Both the position numbers and the translations under genes were made by a program. From contig OY282432.1 in assembly GCA_958295985.1 (NCBI GenBank), forward strand, positions 3,629,001 to 3,693,000: 64,000 nt of DNA. Direction: 5' to 3'. Source of the stretch: an uncultured Candidatus Binatia bacterium (lineage in GTDB: Bacteria; Desulfobacterota; Binatia; UBA9968; JAJDTQ01). The notes under the pieces are model-generated. The model was not told the DNA's origin. It ran no database searches and saw nothing but the letters and a program-made list of their open reading frames with translations. Positions 1 through 8,787 of this stretch are shown piece by piece (the stretch's first letter is position 1; each line of letters opens with the position of its first letter).

Positions 1-1997
1 CCGAAGCGGACCACGCACTGCACCAGAGCGTCCACGTCCCGGGGCTTCCCGCCCCGCAGACCGCTCAGCAGCGCCCCGCCTCGCAGCTCCGCCAGCATCT
101 CACGCACGTCTTGCTCGTCCAGCGGCGGCAGCCGGAAGGCCGCGTCCTGGAACACTTCCACGTAGACGCCGCCCAACCCCAGCATGACCAGCGGCCCGAA
201 CTGCGGGTCGTGCACCATGCCGACGATGACCTCCAACCCGTCGGAGACCATTTCCTGCACCAGGACACCGTCGATGCGGGCGTGCGGATGGACCGCCTTG
301 ACGTTCCTGATGACCCGGAGGTACGCCGTCTCCACCTCCTCAGCGGTCGCGGCTCCGAGATGAACGCCGCCGGCATCCGACTTGTGAGGCACGTCGGGCG
401 ACTGAACCTTCAGCGCCACCGGATGGCCGAGGCTCCCGGCGATCTCGACGGCCTGCTCGGGAACTTCGGCAAGGCCTTCCCGTGTCATGGCGATGCCGGT
501 GCGCGCCAGGATTCGCTTGCTGTCGTACTCGGTCAGTGCCCCGGCGCCGTCCGGCGGGTGGAAATCCACGGACGCCGCCGGGGTCCGTGACCGCCTCTCC
601 CGGCCCCGGAACGCCGCGTAGTCCACCAGCTTGCGCACCGCCTTCATCCCCCCGGCCACGTCTTCGAGGATGGGGACCCCGGTCTCGCCGGAGAACGTCC
701 GGCAGTCGCCGGCAAGGCTGTTGGAGGCCAGCGACAGCACGAACATGGGCTTTGGGGCGGTCTTGGCGCACGCGGCCACCTGGTCCAGCAGCTTCTGCTG
801 GCCGGGCGCGGTGGTCCGCTTGACGCTCAGGGCCATGCCTACCAGGTCGATGCCGTCATCTCTCAGCAGCGTGTCGAGGACCGACGCAAGATTGGTTCCC
901 TGCTCGATGCGGGGCATCCCCACCGTATCGATGGGATTGCTGAACGGACGGTCCGAGACGCCCAGGATTTCCTGGAGCTTCGCGTTGACGGCCGGGGACA
1001 AGGCCGGGCACTGGAGTCCCGCGACGGCATTGACGTCGCTGATGAGCGCCGTCGCCCCGCCGGAGATGGTGAGGAAGACGACCCGCCCTCCCGCCGGAAG
1101 ACGTCCGTGGAGGAACAGACCCGCGGTCTCCACCAACTCGTCCAGGCTGTCCACCAGGGCCACGCCCGTCTCCCGGAACAGAGCGGCGTAGGCCTCCTGC
1201 CGGCCCGCCAGGGTACCGGTGTGCGCCACCGTGGCCTGCCGCCCGGACTCGGTGCGGCCAAGCTTCAGCACCACCACGGGCTTCTTCCGGGTGGCCGCTG
1301 CCAGCACCCGGCGCAGCCTGGCGCCATCCTTGGCCCCTTCCATGATGCAGGCGATGACCCGGGTCTCGGGGTCGTCGGCCAGGTATTCGATGTAGTCGGC
1401 CATCTCCACCACGGCCTCGTTGCCGCTGGAGATCATGTAGTTGAAGCCGATGTTCCGGCTGGCGCCCAACTCGGTGACCGCGTTGGTCAGCCCGCCGCTC
1501 TGGGAGACGAGCGAGACGCCGCCCGGGACCGCGTCCTGGGGGATGGAGAAATAGGAGTTGGCGAAACCGTATCGGAGGCTCGCCACCCCCATGCAGCAGG
1601 GGCCGGTGACGGCCATGCCTCCGGCGGCCGCCATCCGCTGAAGCTCCGCCTGACGCCGCCGGCCGGCCGGGGTATCCCCATCCGCGAAACCCTCCGCCAC
1701 CACGATGCCCGAGGGCACCCCCGCAGCAACGGCTTCCTCCATCACCTCCAGCACCCGCGCGGCGGGCAACGCCACCACCACGCAATCCGGCACCTCCGGA
1801 AGCCCTTCGATGGAAGGATAACACGGCCTGCCCCGGACCTCCGTGTAGTTGGGATTCACCGGATAGACGGCTCCCTGGAAACCCGACGCAAGGACGTTCC
1901 CGAGTATCCGTCCTCCCGTGCCGGCCCTGGGAGACGCGCCGACAACCGCCACCGAACTCGGCTGAAGCAATGCCTGAAGATTTGCGTTCCGGCTCAT
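1..1997 (-). CDS. Acetate--CoA ligase (ADP-forming) family protein, 3' end beyond window
   Basis: The frame stays open from an ATG at 1997 to base 1, giving 665 residues, so only the last few tens of residues should be missing. The order is CoA-binding Rossmann domain (early VAVVGASPRAG), succinyl-CoA-ligase-like domains (SQSGG near residue 160, ISGGAT in the middle) and an ATP-grasp domain near the end (HPVALKVQSPD, VQEMVSDGLEV, LGLGGVYVE). This is the layout of single-chain ADP-forming acyl-CoA synthetases, which interconvert acyl-CoA, ADP and phosphate with free acid, CoA and ATP in the cytoplasm. The acid cannot be told from sequence. It is separated from the oxygenase gene to its right by a 272-bp spacer and may have its own promoter there. 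Family assignment is secure. Confidence 0.9.
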   Translation of the reverse strand, partial: MSRNANLQALLQPSSVAVVGASPRAGTGGRILGNVLASGFQGAVYPVNPNYTEVRGRPCYPSIEGLPEVPDCVVVALPAARVLEVMEEAVAAGVPSGIVVAEGFADGDTPAGRRRQAELQRMAAAGGMAVTGPCCMGVASLRYGFANSYFSIPQDAVPGGVSLVSQSGGLTNAVTELGASRNIGFNYMISSGNEAVVEMADYIEYLADDPETRVIACIMEGAKDGARLRRVLAAATRKKPVVVLKLGRTESGRQATVAHTGTLAGRQEAYAALFRETGVALVDSLDELVETAGLFLHGRLPAGGRVVFLTISGGATALISDVNAVAGLQCPALSPAVNAKLQEILGVSDRPFSNPIDTVGMPRIEQGTNLASVLDTLLRDDGIDLVGMALSVKRTTAPGQQKLLDQVAACAKTAPKPMFVLSLASNSLAGDCRTFSGETGVPILEDVAGGMKAVRKLVDYAAFRGRERRSRTPAASVDFHPPDGAGALTEYDSKRILARTGIAMTREGLAEVPEQAVEIAGSLGHPVALKVQSPDVPHKSDAGGVHLGAATAEEVETAYLRVIRNVKAVHPHARIDGVLVQEMVSDGLEVIVGMVHDPQFGPLVMLGLGGVYVEVFQDAAFRLPPLDEQDVREMLAELRGGALLSGLRGGKPRDVDALVQCVVRF

Positions 1998-2188
1998 TGT
2001 CTTTGGGAATCGGTCACTTGGCGGTGACCCGCTTCGGGCCGCGCCGTTCGAGCGGTTACCCCCCATTTCCGAGGCCTATCGAGACTTATCATCGCAACTG
2101 CCCCGATTTCTTGAAAAAACCCGTGCGCAGAAATTGTGCAATCCGTTGAATCCCGGATGAATAAGGGGGTTTTCCGCGCATTCCACCG

Positions 2189-2209
2189 TTATACACAGGC
2201 TTTTCCACA
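2189..2209 (+). other. Two DnaA-box-like 9-mers
   Basis: TTATACACA at 2189-2197 and TTTTCCACA at 2201-2209 each differ by one base from the consensus DnaA box TTATCCACA. They start 12 bp apart in the same orientation, in a relatively AT-rich spacer (1998-2269) upstream of the acyl-CoA synthetase gene. They could be a DnaA-responsive promoter element, a relic of an origin, or chance. No dnaA, dnaN, gidA or rpmH is nearby, so an origin is not claimed. I see no other feature in this spacer. Confidence 0.3.
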
Positions 2210-2269
2210 GGGGCTGTTACCAAATTGACACATGGACAGACTGAACATTGACGCTTTGTCCCAACTCAC

Positions 2270-3319
2270 TCAGTTCACGGTCGGGACGCCGGGGTCGGCG
2301 GGTTCGTGGCCGTCATGGTCCCGCACGTGGTCGTATTGCCGCGCGAACCAGCGCATGTACTCGCTGTACGTCGTCGGTTCATAACGGGGCGGGTTGTCCG
2401 GTCCGTGACACGTCGGCAGGCACGCCATGGGGAAATCGTGGGTTGCATCGAAGAAGAACGGGATGGCGTAACGATCCCGGCCGGCGTTGCGATTCACCAC
2501 CCGGTGCGGCGTGGACAGGAACCGATGGTTGGTCCACCGGCGCAGCATATCCCCCGAATTAACCAGAAAAGCGCCGGGCGCCACGGGCGCGTCCATCCAC
2601 TCTCCCGAGGGCATGCAGATGGACAGTCCGGGCAGCTCGGCCTGCGGCAGCATGGTGAGAAAGCTCGAATCCGTGTGCGGCGCCAGCCCGTACTGGCCGG
2701 CGTCGCCCTCCTCCGCGGGCGGATAGTGCGACATCCGCAAAGTGTACTGGGGTTCGGCGAAGGCGTCCTGGAAATGGTCCGGGGCAAGGCCCAACGCCAC
2801 CGCGTAGAGCGGCAGCATGCGCTTGCAGAGCTGCTCCATGGCTTCCAGGTAGGCCGCCACCGTCTCCCGGAACCCCGGCAGCGCACGGGCCTCGGGCCAG
2901 GGATTGGCGCAACGGTAACGCACGCCCGCCAACACGTCCGGATGATCGGGAGGAAGATCCCGCTTGAGAAAGAACGCTTCCACGAAGTTGGGCCTCGTGG
3001 CCTTCTCGACCCGGGAACTGCGGGACACGTACCCGTTCAGCGGCATGTATCCCACGTTGTGTTCGTTGCCGCGGACCGCCATCTTCTCGGCCAGCGGCCG
3101 TGCGTGGAAACGCGCGCACTGGGTGAAGACGTCGTTGATGAGCCGCTGGGGCACGCCGTGTCCGTGGACGTAGTAGAAACCCACCCGCTCCAGGGCATGG
3201 CGCAATTCGGCCGCCAAGCGCTCCAGTGCGCCGGGAGCGCCGGCCAGGAAGCCGGCCACATCCAGGACGGGAATGCCGCTGTTCACCGCGGCGTCGAGCT
3301 CGGGCTCGCGGTACGCCAT
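2270..3319 (-). CDS. 2-oxoglutarate/Fe(II)-dependent oxygenase, isopenicillin N synthase-like
   Basis: The 349-residue product has the two-domain layout of the isopenicillin N synthase family: an N-terminal DIOX_N-like region (residues 15-130) and a C-terminal jelly roll. Iron ligands are H215 and D217 (APHTDSSF) and H272 (PHRVVNR). R283 in RYAIPFFF would bind the co-substrate carboxylate; the usual RxS serine is alanine here. Such enzymes hydroxylate, desaturate or cyclise small molecules with O2. The ATG at 3319 is used. A GTG at 3334 overlaps the stop of the upstream gene (GTGA) and would add five residues; neither start has a strong ribosome site. The overlap indicates translational coupling to the CMD-family gene. 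The substrate is unknown. Confidence 0.87.
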   Translation of the reverse strand: MAYREPELDAAVNSGIPVLDVAGFLAGAPGALERLAAELRHALERVGFYYVHGHGVPQRLINDVFTQCARFHARPLAEKMAVRGNEHNVGYMPLNGYVSRSSRVEKATRPNFVEAFFLKRDLPPDHPDVLAGVRYRCANPWPEARALPGFRETVAAYLEAMEQLCKRMLPLYAVALGLAPDHFQDAFAEPQYTLRMSHYPPAEEGDAGQYGLAPHTDSSFLTMLPQAELPGLSICMPSGEWMDAPVAPGAFLVNSGDMLRRWTNHRFLSTPHRVVNRNAGRDRYAIPFFFDATHDFPMACLPTCHGPDNPPRYEPTTYSEYMRWFARQYDHVRDHDGHEPADPGVPTVN

Positions 3320-3330
3320 CGACAAGGTGC

Positions 3331-3885
3331 TCACCCCGTGGGAAGGACCGGCATGCCTTCGGGCGCCGCGATCTCGAACGCGTTCAGGGAGCAGGCGAGC
3401 CCGACGTACCCGCCGACGATGCCGGTGAGCTCTGCCAGCCGGTGATCTCCGAGACGCTGCCGCAAGGCCTGAAAAGTCGCCTCGGTGACACGATGCGGAG
3501 GCCGCAGAAGCTCTTGCACGTACCGGACCAAGGGGGCCTCGTCTTCGTCGAGGCCTTCGGGGGCCCGGCCGTCGCGGATGGCCGCGACCGCCTCTTCCCG
3601 CACCCCGGCGTCGAGGGCATGGCCGGAGTGGGCGGCCCACTCGTAGACGCAGTCCATCTCACGGGCCACCGTGCAGATGACGAGTTCCTTCTCTCTCAGG
3701 GGAAAGTCCGAGGTGAACAGCGAATACCCCACCAGGTGAGCCGTGCGCGCGGCCAGGTCCGGGCAGTGGAGCAGGTGCGCGTAGGGCGCACTGATCCGCT
3801 TCCGGCTGGCCATGATGGAGTCGTAGTGCTGCCGCTGGTCCTCCGGTATGGCCTCTCGTTCCCTGAGCTCCGGTATTCGGGGCAT
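3331..3885 (-). CDS. Carboxymuconolactone decarboxylase (CMD)/AhpD-like protein
   Basis: The 184-residue protein has the CMD fold signature around residues 60-100: a LREKELVI helix followed by EMDCVYEWAAHSGHA. The family core of acidic residue, cysteine or tyrosine-glutamate, and histidine is present, but the two-cysteine CxxC redox pair of AhpD peroxidases is missing (only one Cys in the motif). A peroxidase role is therefore less likely than a lyase, decarboxylase or binding role. A strong ribosome site (AAGGGAAAGGA) precedes the ATG. It is the first gene of a two-gene unit with the 2OG oxygenase, whose possible GTG start overlaps this stop codon. The exact reaction is unknown. Confidence 0.85.
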   Translation of the reverse strand: MPRIPELREREAIPEDQRQHYDSIMASRKRISAPYAHLLHCPDLAARTAHLVGYSLFTSDFPLREKELVICTVAREMDCVYEWAAHSGHALDAGVREEAVAAIRDGRAPEGLDEDEAPLVRYVQELLRPPHRVTEATFQALRQRLGDHRLAELTGIVGGYVGLACSLNAFEIAAPEGMPVLPTG

Positions 3886-3937
3886 TTCAATCCTTTCCCT
3901 TCGGCCTGAAACGACTCACAAGCGCGGCCGCCCCACC

Positions 3938-3973
3938 CCTCCCGTATTCCCGCTTTCGCGGGAATACGGGAGG
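3938..3973. repeat. REP-like perfect hairpin
   Basis: Perfect 16-bp arms, CCTCCCGTATTCCCGC (3938-3953) and its complement (3958-3973), flank a TTTC loop. The core TTCCCGCTTTCGCGGGAA is typical of short palindromes scattered through many proteobacterial genomes. It lies between the amidase stop and the CMD gene, where it could also terminate or attenuate minus-strand transcription. No second full copy was seen in this window. Confidence 0.75.
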
Positions 3974-3991
3974 AGACAAGCGCATCCGCCG

Positions 3992-5467
3992 TCACAGTGC
4001 CGGCGTGGTGGGCGGCGGCTTGCGGTGGTGCGTGGCCTGCTCGTAGGCGTAGGCGAACCGGATCATGCGGCCGTCGTCGTAGGGCCGCCCGAGAAAGGTG
4101 ATCCCGGCCGGCAGGCCGTCCCGGGTGAAGCCCCCGGGCACCACCACCGACGACACGAATATCAGGAACGTGTTGATGTGGGGCACGCCCCTCATGTTGA
4201 CCCATGGCGGTTTGATGCCGTCGGTGATGAGCGTCGGCTGGTGTTCCACCGACTTGTGCACGATGGCGTCCAGCCGGTGGTCGGCCATGACCTTCAACAA
4301 GTTGCCCATGAGCGTTTCGCGCGCCAGCAAGTACTCGTAATGCTTGTCCGCGTCCAAAGGCGCCTTCCAGCGGTTCTGGGCGTTGTAGTGGACCTTGGCG
4401 AAGTCCGGCGACGCCATTGCCTCCTGCCGCGACTCGAACGGCCGTTTGGCGCTCCTGCCGTAGTACAGCTTGAAAGCCTCGTCGCCGTTCGTGGGGTTCC
4501 ACGACCGCTTGGCCAGCAACTCATTGATCCGGGGTATCTCCACCGGGTCCACCACTTCGGCGCCGGCGGCCTTCAGGTCCGCCACCGCCTTGTCGAACAC
4601 CTCGGTGATCTGCCGGAAGTCGTCGGTATCCGGTTCCGCCATGTATCCCATGGGTTCCCGCAGGATCCCCAGGCGCGCGCCGCGCAGGCCGCCGGCGTCC
4701 AGGAAGTCGGTATAGCTCGCGGGTACGTGGCCGACGCCGCGGGCGGTCACCGGGTCCTCGGGATCGTAGCCCACCATCATGTCCAGCAGCCGGGCCATGT
4801 CCTCAACCGTGCGCGCCATGGGGCCCAGCGAGCCGGTCATGTCAGGCCAGCCGTCGTATACGCCGCCCCGGCTCACCAGGCCCGGCGTGGGGCGCATGCC
4901 GGCGACACCGTTCCAGGTGGCGGGCCGGCGAATGGAGGCGTAACCTTCCTGCCCCACGGCAACCGTGGCAAAATTGGCGGACACGGCGCCGCCCGACCCG
5001 CCGGAGGAGCCGCCCACCGTGCGCTCGACGTCGTACGGGTTGCGGCTGGACCCGAACAGCGAGCCGTGCGTGTCCCCGCCACCCAGCTCCCCCAGGGTGG
5101 CCTTGGCGAGGATGATGGCCCCTGCCTTCTTGAGCTGCTCCACCACGAAACAGTCGCGGTCGGGGTAGTAATCCGCGAACAGCACGCTGCCCAGGGTGGT
5201 GGGCATCCCCTTGGCGTCGCCCTGGTCCTTGAAAACGATCGGAATGCCGTGAAGAGGGCCGGTGAGGGGCGAGGCGCCGAGCCGGTCGGCTTCCTCCAGC
5301 GCGTTGGGATTGACCGTGATGATGCAGTTGAGGGCCGGTCCCTTCTTGTCATAGGCCTCGATCCGGTCCAGGTAGGCCTGTACCAGCTCGCGCGGGGTAA
5401 GCTGCCCCGCTTCATACGCCTTGTGGACGGCGTCTATCGTGGTGTCCACCACGTCGAAGTTGCTCAT
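3992..5467 (-). CDS. Amidase-signature family amidase
   Basis: This 491-residue protein has the complete amidase-signature core: K80 in IVFKDQGD, cis-serine S154 in GGSSGGSGG and nucleophile S178 in ASIRRPA. The Ser-Ser spacing of 24 equals that of well-studied family members. Length is normal and no export signal is seen, so a cytoplasmic amide or ester hydrolase is expected; the substrate cannot be predicted. The stop is followed by the hairpin at 3938-3973. The gene begins 9 bp after the AsaB-like oxygenase gene and is almost certainly co-transcribed with it. Confidence 0.92.
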   Translation of the reverse strand: MSNFDVVDTTIDAVHKAYEAGQLTPRELVQAYLDRIEAYDKKGPALNCIITVNPNALEEADRLGASPLTGPLHGIPIVFKDQGDAKGMPTTLGSVLFADYYPDRDCFVVEQLKKAGAIILAKATLGELGGGDTHGSLFGSSRNPYDVERTVGGSSGGSGGAVSANFATVAVGQEGYASIRRPATWNGVAGMRPTPGLVSRGGVYDGWPDMTGSLGPMARTVEDMARLLDMMVGYDPEDPVTARGVGHVPASYTDFLDAGGLRGARLGILREPMGYMAEPDTDDFRQITEVFDKAVADLKAAGAEVVDPVEIPRINELLAKRSWNPTNGDEAFKLYYGRSAKRPFESRQEAMASPDFAKVHYNAQNRWKAPLDADKHYEYLLARETLMGNLLKVMADHRLDAIVHKSVEHQPTLITDGIKPPWVNMRGVPHINTFLIFVSSVVVPGGFTRDGLPAGITFLGRPYDDGRMIRFAYAYEQATHHRKPPPTTPAL

Positions 5468-5476
5468 GGATATCTC

Positions 5477-6313
5477 CTAGAAGAACGCCAGGGTGCGCAT
5501 CTCGATGCTCTCCCGGGCCGGGGCATCGGGCGGCGTATCCGGGTCGTCGAAGGCGCAGTGCAGGGTCCACCGCGCGCGTCCGTCGCGCTCGGACTCGAAG
5601 GTCTTGAATACCACGGCCTCGTTGCGCTCCATATGCGGGAAGTAGTACCAGCGATGATCGGGGTTGAAGGTGTAGTGTAACGTCTCGCCGCGCCGGTCGG
5701 GATAGATTCGGGCGGTGGGGATGGCGCCCTCCATGCCGGTGCTGCGGGCGTCGGCGATGGCCAGAGGATCCCGTATGACGGGGCGGTTGATGGGCCGCCA
5801 GGTCTGCACCACGGCGAAACGCCCCTTGAGCAGCTCCTCGGCCTCGTCCGGCAGGATGTCGCGCACGCGTTGGGGGCCGGACCAGTCCGTGTAGTCGTTG
5901 TGGGCGCTGCGCACCGGGCCGCCGACCTGCCTGGCTTCACGCGTGGCTTCGTCCCCCGAACGAAGCGTGTGGTCGAAGACCACCACGCGTTTCGCCCCCG
6001 CGGTCTTCCGCACGAGCTCTTCGGTCTCCTTGTAGTAGACCGTGCGGACCTCGGCTTCGTCATAGAAGTCCTTCATTCGAGTGTCGTGGGGCACCAGAAC
6101 GAACCCTTCCCGCTCCAGCGACAGCGTATCCGCCATGAGCCGGGCGTTCCGGATCGTCATCGTGTGACCCTCGTACTTGCCCCGGCGCTTGCGGTCGGCT
6201 TCCGCCTGGCTCATGCCGCCGTAGCTCGCGGGGGTCTCGCCGGTCTTGACGAGGTAGTTGAGCACGCCTTCGATGGACTCCGGCGATGCTGTCACCGTTT
6301 GCGGTCTCGCCAT
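5477..6313 (-). CDS. AsaB/CmcJ/NvfI-like oxygenase or hydroxylase
   Basis: The 278-residue protein resembles the AsaB/CmcJ family, which includes fungal AsaB, NvfI and cephamycin CmcJ; these act as Fe(II)-dependent oxygenases or desaturases in secondary metabolism. Visible family features are VVVFDHTLRS, the metal-binding-like AHNDYT motif, a VQTWRPIN segment and a late HRWYYFPHM block with R and H candidates for co-substrate and iron binding. The ATG at 6313 follows AAGGAGGG at good spacing and is preferred to an upstream ATG 36 bp earlier. It lies 25 bp after the amidohydrolase gene and 9 bp before the amidase, so the three form an operon. The substrate is unknown. Confidence 0.8.
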   Translation of the reverse strand: MARPQTVTASPESIEGVLNYLVKTGETPASYGGMSQAEADRKRRGKYEGHTMTIRNARLMADTLSLEREGFVLVPHDTRMKDFYDEAEVRTVYYKETEELVRKTAGAKRVVVFDHTLRSGDEATREARQVGGPVRSAHNDYTDWSGPQRVRDILPDEAEELLKGRFAVVQTWRPINRPVIRDPLAIADARSTGMEGAIPTARIYPDRRGETLHYTFNPDHRWYYFPHMERNEAVVFKTFESERDGRARWTLHCAFDDPDTPPDAPARESIEMRTLAFF

Positions 6314-6338
6314 GGCACCCTCCTTCGGATGAGAAATT

Positions 6339-7460
6339 TCAGTGTGCAAACCCGTAAAACCGCGCGCAGTTGTCCCAGAGGATCTTGCGCTTCACCTCGT
6401 CGGACAGGTCGAGTTCGAGAAAGCCTTCCACGGCGTTCGGGTATTTGGAATCGCCGTGGGGGTAGTCGGTGGAGAACACGAGCTGGTCGCAGCCGAGCTC
6501 CTCGATGGTGTAGCGCGCCGGCGTTTCGTCCGGCTCGACGGAGACCCAGCACTGCCGGCGGAAGTATTCACTGGGCTTCTCCCGCAAGTCGGTCATGAAG
6601 ATGTCGCCCTCGCGCTCGTAGCCCTCGTCCAGGCGCCACAGGAGCCACGGCAGCCACGAGCAGTTGGCTTCCAGAAACGCCGCCCTGAGCCTCGGGTGCC
6701 GCGCCAGCACGCCCCCGCCGAGAAAGCTCCCGAGCCCCATCATCTGCTCGAAGGGCTGGGCGTAGACGCGTCGCAGGCCGAAGTTGGGCTCGAACTGCTC
6801 GCCGCTCTGGGGCGCGCGCGAGCCGGACGCCTCGTGGAACCCAATGGGGAGGCCGAGCTCCTCCAGGGTGTCCCACAGCGGCTCGTAGCAGGGATCGTGC
6901 AGCGGCTTGCCGGTGACGACGTTGGACCGCAGGAAGACCGACCGAAAGCCGTACTCGCCGGCCACCCGGCGAGTCTCGTTGACGGCGTCGTCCATGTCGT
7001 AGACGGAGATCATCCCGGCGCCGAACAACCGCTCCGGGTCGGCCCGGCAGAAGTCATGGAGCCAGTCGTTGTAGGCCCGGGCAAGGGCCGCGGCAAAATC
7101 GGGCGGGTGCTCCGGATAGGTGAGCACGCCCAGGCCCCGGCTGGGGAACAGCACCGCCGCGTCGATGCCCTCGGTGTCCATGGCCTCGAGCTGGACCTCG
7201 CCGGTCCAGCCCCGCTCGGAGTGATCGCGGTAGAGGCCCTGGTTCTTGTCGTAGTTGTGTCCGCGGTGCAGCGTACCCGCGGTGTGTCTGGCGTTGGGCT
7301 GTTCCTGCGGGAAGATCAGGCCCAGGTCGCGGACGTTCTCCGAGGTGCGGCCGCGGGGAGCCCGGGAGCGGAACTCGGCGGCCATGTAACGCGGCCACAG
7401 GTCCGGGGGCTCCATGATGTGCATGTCGCTGTCGAATACCTTGAAGCCGTTCCTCGCCAT
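6339..7460 (-). CDS. Amidohydrolase_2 family metal-dependent hydrolase or decarboxylase
   Basis: The 373-residue TIM-barrel protein belongs to the amidohydrolase_2 (ACMSD-like) group. The N-terminal metal site is FDSDMHIMEP, where the canonical HxH is reduced to one His with acidic partners. The C-terminal site is FSTDYPHGDSKYP, carrying the conserved metal Asp. Members decarboxylate aromatic acids or hydrolyse C-C or C-N bonds using Zn or Mn. It heads a probable operon with the AsaB-like oxygenase and amidase. It is a clear paralogue of the next gene upstream (7571-8632), with the terminator at 7531-7557 between them. Confidence 0.88.
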   Translation of the reverse strand: MARNGFKVFDSDMHIMEPPDLWPRYMAAEFRSRAPRGRTSENVRDLGLIFPQEQPNARHTAGTLHRGHNYDKNQGLYRDHSERGWTGEVQLEAMDTEGIDAAVLFPSRGLGVLTYPEHPPDFAAALARAYNDWLHDFCRADPERLFGAGMISVYDMDDAVNETRRVAGEYGFRSVFLRSNVVTGKPLHDPCYEPLWDTLEELGLPIGFHEASGSRAPQSGEQFEPNFGLRRVYAQPFEQMMGLGSFLGGGVLARHPRLRAAFLEANCSWLPWLLWRLDEGYEREGDIFMTDLREKPSEYFRRQCWVSVEPDETPARYTIEELGCDQLVFSTDYPHGDSKYPNAVEGFLELDLSDEVKRKILWDNCARFYGFAH

Positions 7461-7530
7461 CCGTCTGCCCCTTCACGCCGGACGCGTTTCCCCGCGGCCT
7501 GCCCGCCGCACCGCGTCCCCGCCTGAAAAG

Positions 7531-7557
7531 GAAAGCCGCCCGAGACGGGCGGCTTTC
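7531..7557 (-). terminator. Rho-independent terminator
   Basis: A perfect 12-bp GC-rich stem (GAAAGCCGCCCG and its complement) with a three-base loop starts 14 bp beyond the stop of the 7571-8632 gene. Read on the minus strand it is followed by a T-rich stretch (TTTCCTTTTC). It should end transcription of that amidohydrolase gene before the next operon. Confidence 0.82.
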
Positions 7558-7570
7558 GCGTCCTTTCGAG

Positions 7571-8632
7571 CTACTGCACGGGATCGGGAACGTCGAGCTG
7601 GTAGAGGTTCCTGACGTTGGTATAGACCAGCTTCTTCCGTATGTCCGCCGGCAGGTGACCCAGGTCGCGGTCGATGTAACGCTTGGATTCCGGCCACGTG
7701 GAGTTTGCGTGTGGGTAGTCGTTGGACCACATGCAGTTGTCCTGGCCCCACCACTCGAAGTTGTGCCCGGCGACCGTGTCGCGGAAGAACGTGCCGTAGA
7801 ACTGCTCGTTGAAGTATTCGCTGGGGTTCTTGTCGATGGAGATGGGGTTCTCCTTCTTGAACCGGTTCCAGTAGTAGTCCCACTGCTGCAACATGAACGG
7901 CATCCAGCCGATCTCGTTCTCGACGCACACGAACTTGAGGCCGGGATGGCGGTGCATGATGCCGTAGAAGATGAAATCGAAGACGGCGTTGATGATCTCC
8001 TGAAGCTTCAGGTTGACGCTGCCCCGATACGGCTCGACGCCGATGCGCTTGTTACCGAACACCGACTGCTTGTGGTAGCCGTGGCCGGTGAGGATGTGCA
8101 GGTGCACCGGCATCTTGAGGTCCTCGGACGCCGCCCAGAACTTCTCGTAATGGTCGGACTTGAACGGCAGGTCCGCGTGCGGCGCCTGCCAGATGAGCGA
8201 GCCCTTGAGACCCATCTTGGCGCAACGCTCCAACTCCTTGACCGCCTCGTCGATGTCGTACATCGAGATGGCGCCGACCCCCACCAGGCGGTTGGGCGCC
8301 ACCGCGCAATAGTCCATCACCCAGTCGTTGTAGGCGCGGAACGACACCTGCTGCAGCTTGGCGTCGTCCATGGCGAAGTGCGGCAGCAGGTAGGTCGGGA
8401 AGAGCACCTCCGCGCTTACGCCGTCGGTCTCCATCTCGGTGATGCGCTTGGCCGGATCCGATCCGCCCGGCTGGGTCTGGAAGCTCGTGCCCACCTCCAG
8501 TTTGGGAAAGCGCGGCACCTGGTCCCTGAAACCCTTGGGCGCCCTTTCTACCAGAGTCTCCGACGGCTCCATGACGTGGGAGTCCGACGAGATAATGACT
8601 TCGCAGCCCGGCAGTGTTCCGTTATCGGCCAT
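7571..8632 (-). CDS. Amidohydrolase_2 family metal-dependent hydrolase or decarboxylase
   Basis: The 353-residue barrel protein has the N-terminal metal motif SSDSHVMEP and the C-terminal WSNDYPHANSTWP motif, as in its neighbour at 6339-7460. The ATG at 8632 has a good ribosome site (AAGGGGGAAACCAA), so an upstream in-frame ATG at 8674 is not used. It is likely cytoplasmic and metal-dependent, with decarboxylation or hydrolysis of a carboxylated ring as the family norm. A strong terminator follows directly. The divergent first motif (DxHxxEP) is shared with most paralogues here and suggests one subfamily specialised by duplication. Confidence 0.88.
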   Translation of the reverse strand: MADNGTLPGCEVIISSDSHVMEPSETLVERAPKGFRDQVPRFPKLEVGTSFQTQPGGSDPAKRITEMETDGVSAEVLFPTYLLPHFAMDDAKLQQVSFRAYNDWVMDYCAVAPNRLVGVGAISMYDIDEAVKELERCAKMGLKGSLIWQAPHADLPFKSDHYEKFWAASEDLKMPVHLHILTGHGYHKQSVFGNKRIGVEPYRGSVNLKLQEIINAVFDFIFYGIMHRHPGLKFVCVENEIGWMPFMLQQWDYYWNRFKKENPISIDKNPSEYFNEQFYGTFFRDTVAGHNFEWWGQDNCMWSNDYPHANSTWPESKRYIDRDLGHLPADIRKKLVYTNVRNLYQLDVPDPVQ

Positions 8633-8787
8633 TTGGTTTCCCCCTTGTGAACGTTTCGAATTATTCTGCTGCACTTGTCCCTAGCGTCTACCATTACCGG
8701 TCTCGGGCCGTCAAGATTCGCGGGCCACCCGGAATTCACCCGTGCGGGCCTCCACCACCCCTCATGGTCCACGGCCCGGCCGCGGGT

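Noticed and set aside
2100..2269. Replication origin
   Set aside because: Only two imperfect DnaA-like boxes, and no dnaA, dnaN or other origin-associated gene nearby.
3848..5680. Plus-strand open frame of 610 codons
   Set aside because: Antisense to the amidase; it also runs through the REP-like hairpin, which coding sequence would not normally contain.
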